Translations under genes and position numbers: made by a program
From: Blastococcus sp. CT_GayMR20
GTDB lineage: Bacteria; Actinomycetota; Actinomycetes; Mycobacteriales; Geodermatophilaceae
DNA length: 38,040 nucleotides
Reading direction: 5' to 3'
Assembly: GCF_004570345.1 (NCBI RefSeq)
Contig: NZ_SPQM01000037.1
Coordinates: forward strand, 1-38,040
Shown: one piece after another, positions 8,037 to 14,844 of the stretch
How positions within the stretch are numbered: the first letter of the stretch is position 1
Layout of the letters: every line of letters starts with the position of its first letter
Notes under the pieces: generated by a model
The model's database searches: none
Seen by the model: only the letters and a program-made list of their open reading frames with translations
What the model was told of the DNA's origin: nothing

Positions 8037-8131
8037 GTCGGCACCGGTGCTCCTCCTGCGTCGTCCGGACGGATGACCTGCCGTCAGCCGCGATCGCCCG
8101 CCGGGATGACGCCACAGCGGCCCGCTCGCCC

Positions 8132-8137
8132 TACCGT
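8132..8137 (+). promoter_or_regulatory. Putative -10 element, leaderless start of the two-component operon
   Basis: TACCGT lies 6 bases before the ATG at 8144, and no Shine-Dalgarno sequence is visible. The layout fits a leaderless transcript. Confidence 0.35.
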
Positions 8138-8143
8138 GACGCC

Positions 8144-9310
8144 ATGCGCCGGTGGGTGCCCCGCCCGATCGACCTCGCCGCCGCCGCGGCGCTCACCGTG
8201 GCGACGCAGGTCGAGCTGTGGCTGATGTCCCCGGAAGGGGTGCCCCTCGGGCTGGTCGGCCCGTCGTTCGTGGTCGGCACGCTCGCCTTCGCGTGGCACC
8301 GGGTCGCCCCCTTCGCGGCCCTCACCATCGGCCTGACCACGCTGGCCGTCGTGCCCGGCCTGCTGGGAGTCGACCCGGCACTGGCCTTCGGCTGGTTCGT
8401 CACCACCTTCGCGCTGCTCGCGTCGGCCGGGTACCACGCCCGACGTCCCGTGCTCGCACTGGCCGTCGCCCTGGTCCTGCTGGCCGTCAGCATCGTGCTG
8501 CCGAAAGGGCCGGCCTTCGCCGACGTCCTCTACGCCTGGATCCTCGCCGGCGGCTTCTGGCTGGCCGGCCGGGCCCTCTCCCTGCGCACGGTCCGTGCCG
8601 AACTCTCCGAACAGCGGGCCGCCCGCGCCGAGGAGCAGGCCCAGTGGCGCGCGGCGAGCGCTGTCGCCGACGAGCGGCTACGGATCGCCCGCGAGATGCA
8701 CGACGTGATCTCGCACAGCGTCAGCGTGATGACCCTGCACGTCAGCGGCGTGCGCCGGCTGCTGCGCCCCGACCAGGTGGAGGAACGTGCGGCGCTGGAG
8801 ACCGTGGAGCGCACCGGCCGGGAGTCGCTGGCCGAGATGCACCGCATGCTCGGCGTCCTCCGTGGACCGGACGAGGACGGCGGAGCGCCGTCCCAGGGTC
8901 TCGCCCGGCTCCCGGACCTGCTCCGGTCCGCCCGCGCCGCCGGACTGGACGCCGTCCTGACCGTGGACGGCGACGACGGGGACCTGCCGGCCGGGGTCGA
9001 CCTGGCCGCCTACCGCATCGTCCAGGAGGCCGTGACCAACGTGCTGCGGCACGCGCGGGCGCGGCAGCTGACCTGCTCGGTGCACCACCGACCCACAGCG
9101 CTGGAGATCGGCGTGGTCGACGACGGGACCGGCGCACCCGCGCGGCGAGAGGGGCACGGCCTCGTCGGCATGCGGGAGCGGGCCGCCGCCTACGGCGGCA
9201 CCGTCGAGGCAGGCCCTCGCCCGGAGGGCGGATGGGCGGTGCACGCCCGCCTTCCCGTGCCTCCCGTCGAGCGGCCCGCCCCCGTGCGCGTCGCCGAGGA
9301 GGCGCCGTGA
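8144..9310 (+). CDS. Sensor histidine kinase, NarL/DesK type (HisKA_3)
   Basis: The 388-aa membrane kinase has about four or five hydrophobic segments in residues 10-150 and no sizeable extracytoplasmic domain, so it probably senses a membrane or intracellular signal. The dimerisation and phosphoacceptor helix reads 'RLRIAREMHDVISHSVSVM' with His186 as the likely phosphorylated residue. The HATPase_c domain has the N-box 'QEAVTNVLRHARA' and a G-box ending 'GHGLVGMRERAAAYGG'. It should autophosphorylate and pass the phosphate to the response regulator encoded by the next gene, whose GTG overlaps its stop by 4 bases. Confidence 0.93.
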   Translation: MRRWVPRPIDLAAAAALTVATQVELWLMSPEGVPLGLVGPSFVVGTLAFAWHRVAPFAALTIGLTTLAVVPGLLGVDPALAFGWFVTTFALLASAGYHARRPVLALAVALVLLAVSIVLPKGPAFADVLYAWILAGGFWLAGRALSLRTVRAELSEQRAARAEEQAQWRAASAVADERLRIAREMHDVISHSVSVMTLHVSGVRRLLRPDQVEERAALETVERTGRESLAEMHRMLGVLRGPDEDGGAPSQGLARLPDLLRSARAAGLDAVLTVDGDDGDLPAGVDLAAYRIVQEAVTNVLRHARARQLTCSVHHRPTALEIGVVDDGTGAPARREGHGLVGMRERAAAYGGTVEAGPRPEGGWAVHARLPVPPVERPAPVRVAEEAP

Positions 9311-9966
9311 TCCGGGTCCTCCTGGCCGACGACCAGGCGATGGTGCGGGCCGGCTTCCGGCTGATCCTCTCCGCCGAGCCGGACATCACGGTGGTGGGCG
9401 AGGCGGCCGACGGCACGCAGGCGGTGGCCGCCGCCCGGCGGCTGCGCCCGGACGTGACCCTGATGGACGTGCGGATGCCGCGCATGGACGGCATCGACGC
9501 CACACGCCGGCTGGCCGCGGAGGACCCGCCGCTCACCCGGGTCGTTGTCCTGACCACGTTCGACGTCGATGCCCACGTCTACGACGCCCTCCGAGCCGGG
9601 GCGAGCGGGTTCCTGCTGAAGAACGCACCGCCGGAGGAGCTGGTCGAGGCGATCCGCCTGGTCGCCGCCGGCGGAGCGCTGCTCGATCCGGCGGTCACCC
9701 GGCGGGTGATCGAGGAGTTCGCCCGCTCCCCCGCCCCCGGACCGGTTCCCGTGGCGGTGACCACGCTCACCGAACGCGAACGGGAAGTGCTCCAGCTGGT
9801 GGCGCAGGGCCTGTCCAACGCCGAGATCGCCGCGACCCTGTTCGTCAGCGAGGCGACGGTGAAGACCCACGTCGCGCGGTTGCTGGGGAAGCTCGACCTG
9901 CGCGACCGGGTGCAGGCGGTGGTCTACGCCTACGAGCGCGGGCTGGTCCGTCCCGGGTCCCGGTGA
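9307..9966 (+). CDS. Response regulator, NarL/FixJ family with LuxR-type HTH
   Basis: The 219-aa protein starts at GTG 9307 in a GTGA overlap with the kinase gene. The receiver domain has the acidic pair in 'LLADDQAMVRAGF', the phosphoacceptor Asp54 in 'LMDVRMPRMDG', the switch Thr in 'VVLTTFD' and Lys in 'LLKNAPPEEL'. The C-terminal GerE/LuxR domain is 'LTEREREVLQLVAQGLSNAEIA' followed by 'SEATVKTHVARLLGKL'. It is complete and should bind DNA as a dimer when phosphorylated. The targets are unknown; the palindromes at 7980-8046 are the nearest candidates. Confidence 0.95.
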   Translation: MIRVLLADDQAMVRAGFRLILSAEPDITVVGEAADGTQAVAAARRLRPDVTLMDVRMPRMDGIDATRRLAAEDPPLTRVVVLTTFDVDAHVYDALRAGASGFLLKNAPPEELVEAIRLVAAGGALLDPAVTRRVIEEFARSPAPGPVPVAVTTLTEREREVLQLVAQGLSNAEIAATLFVSEATVKTHVARLLGKLDLRDRVQAVVYAYERGLVRPGSR

Positions 9967-9967
9967 C

Positions 9968-10294
9968 TCAGCGGGCGCAGTCGATGCAGGTTCGCGCGGC
10001 CGGGCGGGCCGCGAGCCGCTCCGGGGCGATCGGCCGACCGCAGCTCTCGCAGATGCCGTAGGCGCCCTCCTCGCGGTGCGCCAGCGCGGCGTCGACGTCG
10101 GCCAGGCGCCGGCGGGCCTGGTCCAGCAGCGCCACCACCTGCTGGCGCTCGAAGGCGATCGTCGCGCCCTCGGGGTCGTGCTCGTCGTCGGCGTTGGACG
10201 ACCGCGACGCCGCGACCACGTTGTCGAACTCGCGGGTCAGCGCCTCGATCTGGGCGAGCGCGGCGGCCCGCTCGGCGGCCAGCGGATCGGTCAT
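9968..10294 (-). CDS. TraR/DksA-type C4 zinc finger protein
   Basis: The 108-aa protein has an N-terminal helical hairpin (coiled coil, residues 5-75, with 'DEHDPEGATIAFERQQVVALLDQ' acidic between helices). It ends in a four-Cys zinc finger, 'CESCGRPI' and 'RTCIDCAR'. DksA-like proteins reach into the RNA polymerase secondary channel; in actinobacteria these short forms are little studied. ATG 10294 overlaps the methyltransferase stop in an ATGA junction, making it the third gene of a leftward operon with the YibE/F gene. Its stop is one base from the response regulator stop on the other strand. Confidence 0.88.
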   Translation of the reverse strand: MTDPLAAERAAALAQIEALTREFDNVVAASRSSNADDEHDPEGATIAFERQQVVALLDQARRRLADVDAALAHREEGAYGICESCGRPIAPERLAARPAARTCIDCAR

Positions 10295-10929
10295 CGCAGC
10301 CGCCGGAGCAGCCGCAGCGAGCCGGTGCCGGGCAGCTCCTCGAAGTCCCCGGAGGCCACCACGCGCGTGTAGACGCCGTACGGTGCCTGCCCGCCGTCGG
10401 CCGGGTCGGGGAACACGTCGTGGATGGCCAGGGTCCCGCCGAGGGCGAGCTTCGCGACCCACGCGTCCTGGTCGCGGCGGGCGGACTCCTCGGTGTGGCT
10501 CCCGTCCAGGAACAGCAGGGCCAGTGGCGTCGTCCAGAGCGGTGCGAGGGTCTCCGAGCGGGCGACGACGGCGACGACGACGTCCTCGGCGCCGGCCGCG
10601 GCGATGGTGCGGCGGAAGTGCGGCAACGTGTCGATGAGCCCGATCTCCGGGTCGACCAGCGACGGGTCGTGGTACTCCCAGCCCGGCTGGTGCTCCTCCG
10701 AGCCGCGGTGGTGGTCGACGGTGACGACCTGCCGCCCCGTCTCGCGCGCGGCGGCGGCGAGGTAGAGCGCCGACTTGCCCATCCAGCTGCCGACCTCGAG
10801 CAGCGGACCCGGGACGCCGACGGCCCGCGCGGCCTCGTAGAGCGCCCGCCCCTCGTCGTCGGGCATGAACCCGGGAGCGTCCTGGGCGGCGGCGAGGAGG
10901 TCGGTGCTCACCACGACAGCCTGGCTCAT
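10291..10929 (-). CDS. Class I SAM-dependent methyltransferase (Methyltransf_24 / CmcI-like)
   Basis: The 212-aa protein shows a SAM-binding glycine motif 'LLEVGSWMGKSALYLAAAA', a second strand ending 'VVTVDHHRGSEEH', and a metal- or substrate-side 'LLFLDGSHTEESARRDQDAW' as in the CmcI/TylF-type small-molecule methyltransferases. The C-terminus has 'GGTLAIHDVFPDP', typical of this group. The substrate is unknown. ATG 10929 overlaps the stop of the YibE/F gene, and its own stop overlaps the DksA-type start, so all three proteins are likely made together. Confidence 0.85.
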   Translation of the reverse strand: MSQAVVVSTDLLAAAQDAPGFMPDDEGRALYEAARAVGVPGPLLEVGSWMGKSALYLAAAARETGRQVVTVDHHRGSEEHQPGWEYHDPSLVDPEIGLIDTLPHFRRTIAAAGAEDVVVAVVARSETLAPLWTTPLALLFLDGSHTEESARRDQDAWVAKLALGGTLAIHDVFPDPADGGQAPYGVYTRVVASGDFEELPGTGSLRLLRRLR

Positions 10930-12197
10930 CGGGCGAACCGGGCCCGCAGCGCGGTCATCCGCCGCTCGGTCGCCGCCCCCGCCTGGGTGTCGGCCGCCTT
11001 GGCGAAGAACGCCCCGGCCGCAGTCGTCACCGGGACGGCGAGCACGAGCGCGATGGCGGCCACGAGCGTCCGAACGACCTCCTCCGCCAGTGCGGAACTG
11101 GTGACCGTCGTCCACAGCGGTTGCGGGGAGAGTTCGAAGAGCAGCAGCGCCGGCAGCGCGGCCCCCGCATAGGCGAAGACGATCGTGTAGACGGTCGACG
11201 CGATGTGGTCGCGGCCGACGGCCATTCCCCGGCGGTAGAGCTCCCGCCATGTGATGTCCGGCGAGACCTCGTTCAGTTGCCAGATCGCGGACGCCTGCGT
11301 GATGGTGACGTCGTTGAGCACGCCCAGCCCGGCGACGACGATGCCCGCGAGGACCAGGCCGGAGAAGTCCAGGGTCGGGTCGTACAACTGCAGTCGCACC
11401 GTCTCCTCGCTGGTCAGGCCGATGAGGTCGGCAGCGGCGACGGAGATGGACCCCAGCACCGCCACCAGGGCCAGACCGAAGAGGGTGCCGACCAGAGCCG
11501 TCGTCGTCCGCGCGGAGAACCCGTGCGCCAGGTAGAGGACGACGAACATGATCGCCGCGGAACCGACGAGGCTGACCAGCGTCGGCGACTCCTCCGCGAG
11601 CAGGCCTGGCAACACGAACTGCAGCAGCACGAAGAACGCGAAGGCCAGCCCGACCAGGGAGGCCAGTCCGCGCAGCCGCGCCACCGCGCCCACGACGACG
11701 GCGAACATGATCGCCAGCACGATGATCGGGGTGTCCCGTTCGTAGTCGAAGAAGTTGTAGGCAGCCCCACCCTCGGCGCCTCCATCCCGGGTGAGTACCA
11801 GGACGTCTCCCTCGGCCACGCCCGCAGCGACCACCTCGGGCGGTAGCTCGACCTGCTCGAAGTCACCGGTGCCCGGTCCGTCGAGGATCTCCATGACCGC
11901 GTTCGCGCACGTCTGCGGCGGAGCCGCAGGGTCGAGGCCGCAGTCGAACGTCTCGAGGGACACCACCCGGGCGTCGGGGAACGTGGTGCCCGCGGGCTGG
12001 GCCAGCGCGGCCGCCTGCTGCGCCCGCGTCGGTTCGCCGTCGGGCCAGAGGACGAACAGGCCGACGATCGTGGCGATCCCGACCGGGACGAGCAGCAGGA
12101 GCATGAGCCACACGGCACGGCGGCGGCGGCCGAGCGCCTCGACGCTCGGAGGTGGCGCGTCGGGGTCGGGACCGTGGGAGTGATCGTGGGGCGGCAC
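10926..12197 (-). CDS. YibE/F family multi-pass membrane protein
   Basis: The 423-aa protein has a His/Pro-rich N-terminus, one membrane segment (residues about 28-50), and an extracytoplasmic domain of about 100 residues with a Cys pair ('FDCGLDPAAPPQTCANAV'). Seven or so further membrane helices begin at 'TPIIVLAIMFAVVVGAVARLRG'. The YibE/F core motif region 'GLGVLNDVTITQASAIWQL' and 'GRDHIASTVYTIVFAYAGAALP' is present. YibE/F proteins resemble permeases, but the substrate is not established. It is the first gene of the leftward operon and diverges from hsp20. Confidence 0.88.
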   Translation of the reverse strand: MPPHDHSHGPDPDAPPPSVEALGRRRRAVWLMLLLLVPVGIATIVGLFVLWPDGEPTRAQQAAALAQPAGTTFPDARVVSLETFDCGLDPAAPPQTCANAVMEILDGPGTGDFEQVELPPEVVAAGVAEGDVLVLTRDGGAEGGAAYNFFDYERDTPIIVLAIMFAVVVGAVARLRGLASLVGLAFAFFVLLQFVLPGLLAEESPTLVSLVGSAAIMFVVLYLAHGFSARTTTALVGTLFGLALVAVLGSISVAAADLIGLTSEETVRLQLYDPTLDFSGLVLAGIVVAGLGVLNDVTITQASAIWQLNEVSPDITWRELYRRGMAVGRDHIASTVYTIVFAYAGAALPALLLFELSPQPLWTTVTSSALAEEVVRTLVAAIALVLAVPVTTAAGAFFAKAADTQAGAATERRMTALRARFAR

Positions 12198-12284
12198 CTC
12201 GTCAGGCTAGGAGCCGCTGCCCGGACCGTGGATGGCGGCACCACCTCGCGTCGGCAGCGCCGGAATTTTCCTGACGCGGACACG

Positions 12285-12313
12285 TTTACTCAGCCGCCTG
12301 AGCGAGGTAGTCT
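12285..12313 (+). promoter_or_regulatory. Putative hsp20 promoter
   Basis: TTTACT (12285-12290) and TAGTCT (12308-12313) are separated by 17 bases. The -10 element lies inside the left arm of the operator palindrome, so a bound protein would block polymerase. The hexamers are only moderate matches. Confidence 0.35.
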
Positions 12314-12339
12314 CTAGTCGCCACTAGAGGTTCTACCTC
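12304..12339. promoter_or_regulatory. Nested 36-bp inverted repeat, operator candidate for hsp20
   Basis: The outer arms are GAGGTAG (12304-12310) and CTACCTC (12333-12339). The inner arms are CTCTAGT (12312-12318) and ACTAGAG (12323-12329) around CGCC. One base on the left and three on the right separate inner from outer arms. The inner part resembles, but does not match, the HspR/HAIR consensus (CTTGAGT-N7-ACTCAAG). The MerR-type gene downstream is the obvious candidate binder. Confidence 0.65.
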
Positions 12340-12385
12340 GGGCAGCGAACTCGACACCAGAACGACCCAGGAGGTTGGAGTCACG

Positions 12386-12871
12386 ATGCTGACCGCCTAC
12401 GACCCCTTCGCCGCCACGTCCGCCGCCTTCCGCGCACTGGACCAGCTGACCGGCCGGGCGGGCACGGGCACCGCTCGCGCCCTGTCGGGCATGCCGATGG
12501 ACGCCTACCGCGTCGGCGACAACTTCGTCGCCCACTTCGATCTGCCCGGCGTCGACCCGGGCTCGATCGACCTCTCGGTCGAGGGCAACACGCTCACCGT
12601 CAGCGCCGAGCGCTCGGTCCCTCAGCTGGAGAACGCCGAGTGGACGATCGCCGAGCGGCCGTTCGGCAGCTACACCCGACAGCTCGTCCTCGGCCGCAGC
12701 CTCGACACCGACCGGCTCGAGGCGAGCTACCACGACGGCGTCCTCACCCTCAGCATCCCGGTCGCCGAGAAGGCGAAGGCCCGCAAGATCACGGTGACCC
12801 GTGCGGACGTACCCGCCGAGCACCCGACGATCGAGGGCTCGTCCTCGGAGCAGAAGGCGGTCGAGAGCTGA
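12386..12871 (+). CDS. Hsp20 / alpha-crystallin family small heat shock protein
   Basis: The 161-aa length is normal for an actinobacterial HSP18-type chaperone. The alpha-crystallin domain covers roughly residues 45-140: 'DNFVAHFDLPGVDPGSIDLSVEGNTLTV', 'RPFGSYTRQLVLGRSLDTDRLEASYHDGVLTLSIPVAEKAKARKI'. It should hold unfolding proteins as large oligomers under stress without ATP. AGGAGG at 12369-12374 is a strong ribosome site 11 bases before the ATG. The gene sits between a complex operator upstream and a perfect stem-loop downstream that separates it from the MerR-type gene. Confidence 0.95.
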   Translation: MLTAYDPFAATSAAFRALDQLTGRAGTGTARALSGMPMDAYRVGDNFVAHFDLPGVDPGSIDLSVEGNTLTVSAERSVPQLENAEWTIAERPFGSYTRQLVLGRSLDTDRLEASYHDGVLTLSIPVAEKAKARKITVTRADVPAEHPTIEGSSSEQKAVES

Positions 12872-12885
12872 TCGACCGTCAGGAG

Positions 12886-12912
12886 GGGGCCGGGTCCATG
12901 GGACCCGGCCCC
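12886..12912 (+). terminator. Perfect 12-bp stem-loop between hsp20 and the MerR gene
   Basis: GGGGCCGGGTCC (12886-12897), loop ATG, GGACCCGGCCCC (12901-12912), followed by TCGGCTTTCC. It is very stable and has only a short T-run. It would stop or attenuate transcripts leaving hsp20, so the MerR gene would be made at a lower level by read-through. Confidence 0.7.
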
Positions 12913-12943
12913 TCGGCTTTCCGCACACGACAGGAGACCGGAC

Positions 12944-13324
12944 ATGAGATCCGACGACGGGATCGCGGCCGGCGACCCGGTGAGCCGCCTCGACGACCCT
13001 GACTACCCGACGCTGACGATGAGCCAGGCGGCCGAGCTCCTGGGTGTGCAGGCGGCCTTCCTGCGCAGTCTGGACACGAGCGGGATCCTGCAGCCCTTCC
13101 GCTCCCCCGGCGGGCACCGGCGTTACTCGCGGCACCAGCTCGGGGTGGCCGCCCGCATGCGCGGCCTGCTGGACGACGGCCACTCGCTCGCGTCGGCGGA
13201 GACGATCGTCGGCCTCCAGGACGAGCTCGCCACCGCCCGGGCCGATGCCGACCGCCTCCGCTCGGACGTCGCCCGGCTGCGCTCCGGTCTCCCCGAAGCA
13301 GGGCCCGGCCCTCTCGCGCTATAA
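12944..13324 (+). CDS. MerR family transcriptional regulator (putative hsp20 regulator)
   Basis: The 126-aa protein has a MerR winged helix-turn-helix, 'TLTMSQAAELLGVQAAFLRSLDTSGILQPFRSPGGHRRYSRHQL', followed by a helical C-terminus ending in a coiled-coil-like 'LQDELATARADADRLRSDVARLRSG'. There is no metal-binding cysteine set, so it is not a CueR or MerR metal sensor. It is closer in layout to HspR-type stress regulators. CAGGAG precedes ATG 12944. Its position right after hsp20 suggests it controls the palindrome at 12304-12339 (inference). Its TAA stop lies inside the CsoR-type operator of the next operon. Confidence 0.85.
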   Translation: MRSDDGIAAGDPVSRLDDPDYPTLTMSQAAELLGVQAAFLRSLDTSGILQPFRSPGGHRRYSRHQLGVAARMRGLLDDGHSLASAETIVGLQDELATARADADRLRSDVARLRSGLPEAGPGPLAL

Positions 13325-13339
13325 ACCCTAGGGGGGTAT
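13321..13339 (+). promoter_or_regulatory. CsoR-type copper operator
   Basis: The sequence has a CCCTAGGG core in AACCCTAGGGGGGTAT, like CsoR sites of actinobacteria (C/G tracts around a TA centre with a flanking GTA). TATGGT (13337-13342) at its right edge could be the -10 box of the csoR-copZ-copA operon. Occupancy by apo-CsoR would block it. Confidence 0.7.
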
Positions 13340-13387
13340 GGTTCTCAGCGAGCCGCGGTCCATCGCGGTCCCGGCGGGAGGATCGGC

Positions 13388-13714
13388 ATGGAGATCGTCG
13401 AGCAGGACGCGGCACCGGACGGCTCCGGGCACCAGCACGGCTACATCCACCGCAAGGACGACTACCTCAAGCGCCTCCGCCGCATCGAGGGTCAGGCCCG
13501 CGGCCTGCAGCGCATGGTCGAGGACGAGAAGTACTGCATCGACATCCTCACCCAGGTCTCGGCCATGACGAAGGCCCTCCAGTCGGTCGCCCTCGGCCTG
13601 CTCGAGGAGCACATGAGCCACTGCCTCGTCGAGGCGGCGGCCGCCGGCGGCCGCGAGGCCGAGGACAAGGTGCGCGAGGCCTCCGAGGCCATCGCCCGGC
13701 TCGTCCGTTCCTGA
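13388..13714 (+). CDS. csoR: CsoR family copper-sensing repressor
   Basis: The 108-aa all-helical repressor carries the copper-binding triad Cys50, His75 and Cys79. Their spacing (25 and 4 residues) is the same as in the characterised M. tuberculosis CsoR. The signature 'YLKRLRRIEGQARGLQRMVEDEKYC' and 'ALGLLEEHMSHCL' are intact. CsoR binds its operator without Cu(I) and releases it when Cu(I) binds. The N-terminal extension has extra histidines ('GHQHGYIH'). GGGAGG precedes ATG 13388. It is the first gene of the copper operon and has the predicted operator 50-67 bases upstream. Confidence 0.95.
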   Translation: MEIVEQDAAPDGSGHQHGYIHRKDDYLKRLRRIEGQARGLQRMVEDEKYCIDILTQVSAMTKALQSVALGLLEEHMSHCLVEAAAAGGREAEDKVREASEAIARLVRS

Positions 13715-13738
13715 TCACCCCCATCCCGAGAGGACCTC

Positions 13739-13948
13739 ATGAGCACCGCCACCTACACCGTCGTCGGCATGACCTGCGGCCACTGCGTCAGCGCCGTGAC
13801 CGAGGAGGTCTCCCAGCTGCCCGGCGTCACCGGCGTGGACGTGGACCTCGCCAGCGGCGGGCTCACCGTCACCAGCGACGGCCCCGTCGAGGAGACCGCC
13901 GTCCGCGCCGCCGTCCAGGAGGCCGGGTACGAGGTCACCGGCAGCTGA
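13739..13948 (+). CDS. copZ: CopZ-like copper chaperone (heavy-metal-associated domain)
   Basis: A single 69-aa HMA domain has the metal-binding 'GMTCGHC' motif (Cys13 and Cys16) and the ferredoxin-like pattern '[21 protein letters not shown]' and 'AVQEAGYEV'. It should carry Cu(I) in the cytoplasm to the CopA ATPase encoded two genes downstream, or to CsoR. GAGAGG precedes the ATG, 24 bases after the csoR stop. The next gene begins 2 bases after its stop codon. Confidence 0.95.
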   Translation: MSTATYTVVGMTCGHCVSAVTEEVSQLPGVTGVDVDLASGGLTVTSDGPVEETAVRAAVQEAGYEVTGS

Positions 13949-13950
13949 TC

Positions 13951-14844
13951 ATGTCGACCCCCGCCCGGCTCGCCGCCTTCGCCCTCGGACTGGTCGCCGT
14001 CTTCGGCGCCGCCGTGGGTGTCGGGCGAGCCGTCGGCCCCGTCGGTCCGGCCGCCCCTCCTGCGATGGCGGCCGGGCACGGCGCCGAGGAGGAACACGTC
14101 CCCGCGGCCGCGCCCGTGCAGCCCGCGGGGCTGGCGGTCTCCGAGGGCGGGTACACGCTCGTGCTCGACGCGGCCACCCTGCCGGCCGGTGCGGCTACCC
14201 CCGTCACGTTCCGGCTGCTCGGACCGGACGGCCGGGCGGTGACCGCGCTCGACGAGAACCACGACGAGGAGCTGCACCTGATCGCCGTCCGGCGCGACCT
14301 GTCGGGCTTCCAGCACGTGCACCCCGCCCTCGGCGCCGACGGCGTCTGGCGCAGCGCGCTCGACCTGACCCCGGGCACCTGGCGGGTGTTCGCCGACTTC
14401 GTGCCCAGCGCGGACGGCGAGAAGCGGACCCTCGGCGCCGACCTGGCAGTGCCCGGCGACTACGTGCCGGCGCCCCTGCCGGCGGCGTCCGCCACCGCCG
14501 AGGTGGACGGCTACACGGTCACCCTGGACGGCGAGCTCCGCCATGGCGAGGAGTCGGAGCTGACCCTCTCGGTGCGCCGGGACGGCCGGCCGGTGACCGA
14601 TCTGCAGCCCTACCTCGCGGCCTACGGCCACCTGGTCGTCCTGCGCCACGGCGACCTCGCCTACCTGCACGTGCACCCCGCCGGCGAGCCCGGGGACGGC
14701 GTCACCGACCCCGGCCCCGACATCACCTTCTTCACGACCGCCCCGACGGCGGGTACCTACGCGCTGTTCCTCGACTTCCGCCACGGCGACGAGGTCCGGA
14801 CGGCGCCGTTCACGATGACGACGTCCGGGGAGGCCGGTCGATGA
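13951..14844 (+). CDS. Exported or membrane-anchored His-rich two-repeat protein of the copper operon
   Basis: The 297-aa protein begins with a hydrophobic N-terminal helix (residues 7-28) that is a signal or anchor, so the rest should be outside the membrane. Two similar halves follow (about residues 62-168 and 187-292). Each has an opening 'GYTL' or 'GYTV' strand, a 'DGRAV' or 'DGRPV' turn, a His in the middle, an HVHP motif (His122/124 and His240/242) and a '[10 protein letters not shown]' or '[10 protein letters not shown]' closing strand. A His/Glu-rich linker (43-50) adds possible ligands. I infer an extracytoplasmic copper-binding or copper-delivery protein with a cupredoxin- or YtkA-like beta fold. 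No enzyme motif is seen. Its ATGA stop overlaps copA. Confidence 0.8.
   Translation: MSTPARLAAFALGLVAVFGAAVGVGRAVGPVGPAAPPAMAAGHGAEEEHVPAAAPVQPAGLAVSEGGYTLVLDAATLPAGAATPVTFRLLGPDGRAVTALDENHDEELHLIAVRRDLSGFQHVHPALGADGVWRSALDLTPGTWRVFADFVPSADGEKRTLGADLAVPGDYVPAPLPAASATAEVDGYTVTLDGELRHGEESELTLSVRRDGRPVTDLQPYLAAYGHLVVLRHGDLAYLHVHPAGEPGDGVTDPGPDITFFTTAPTAGTYALFLDFRHGDEVRTAPFTMTTSGEAGR

Noticed and set aside
12312..12329. HspR HAIR box before hsp20
   Set aside because: The inner palindrome differs from CTTGAGT-N7-ACTCAAG in sequence and spacing, so I list it as a separate operator candidate.
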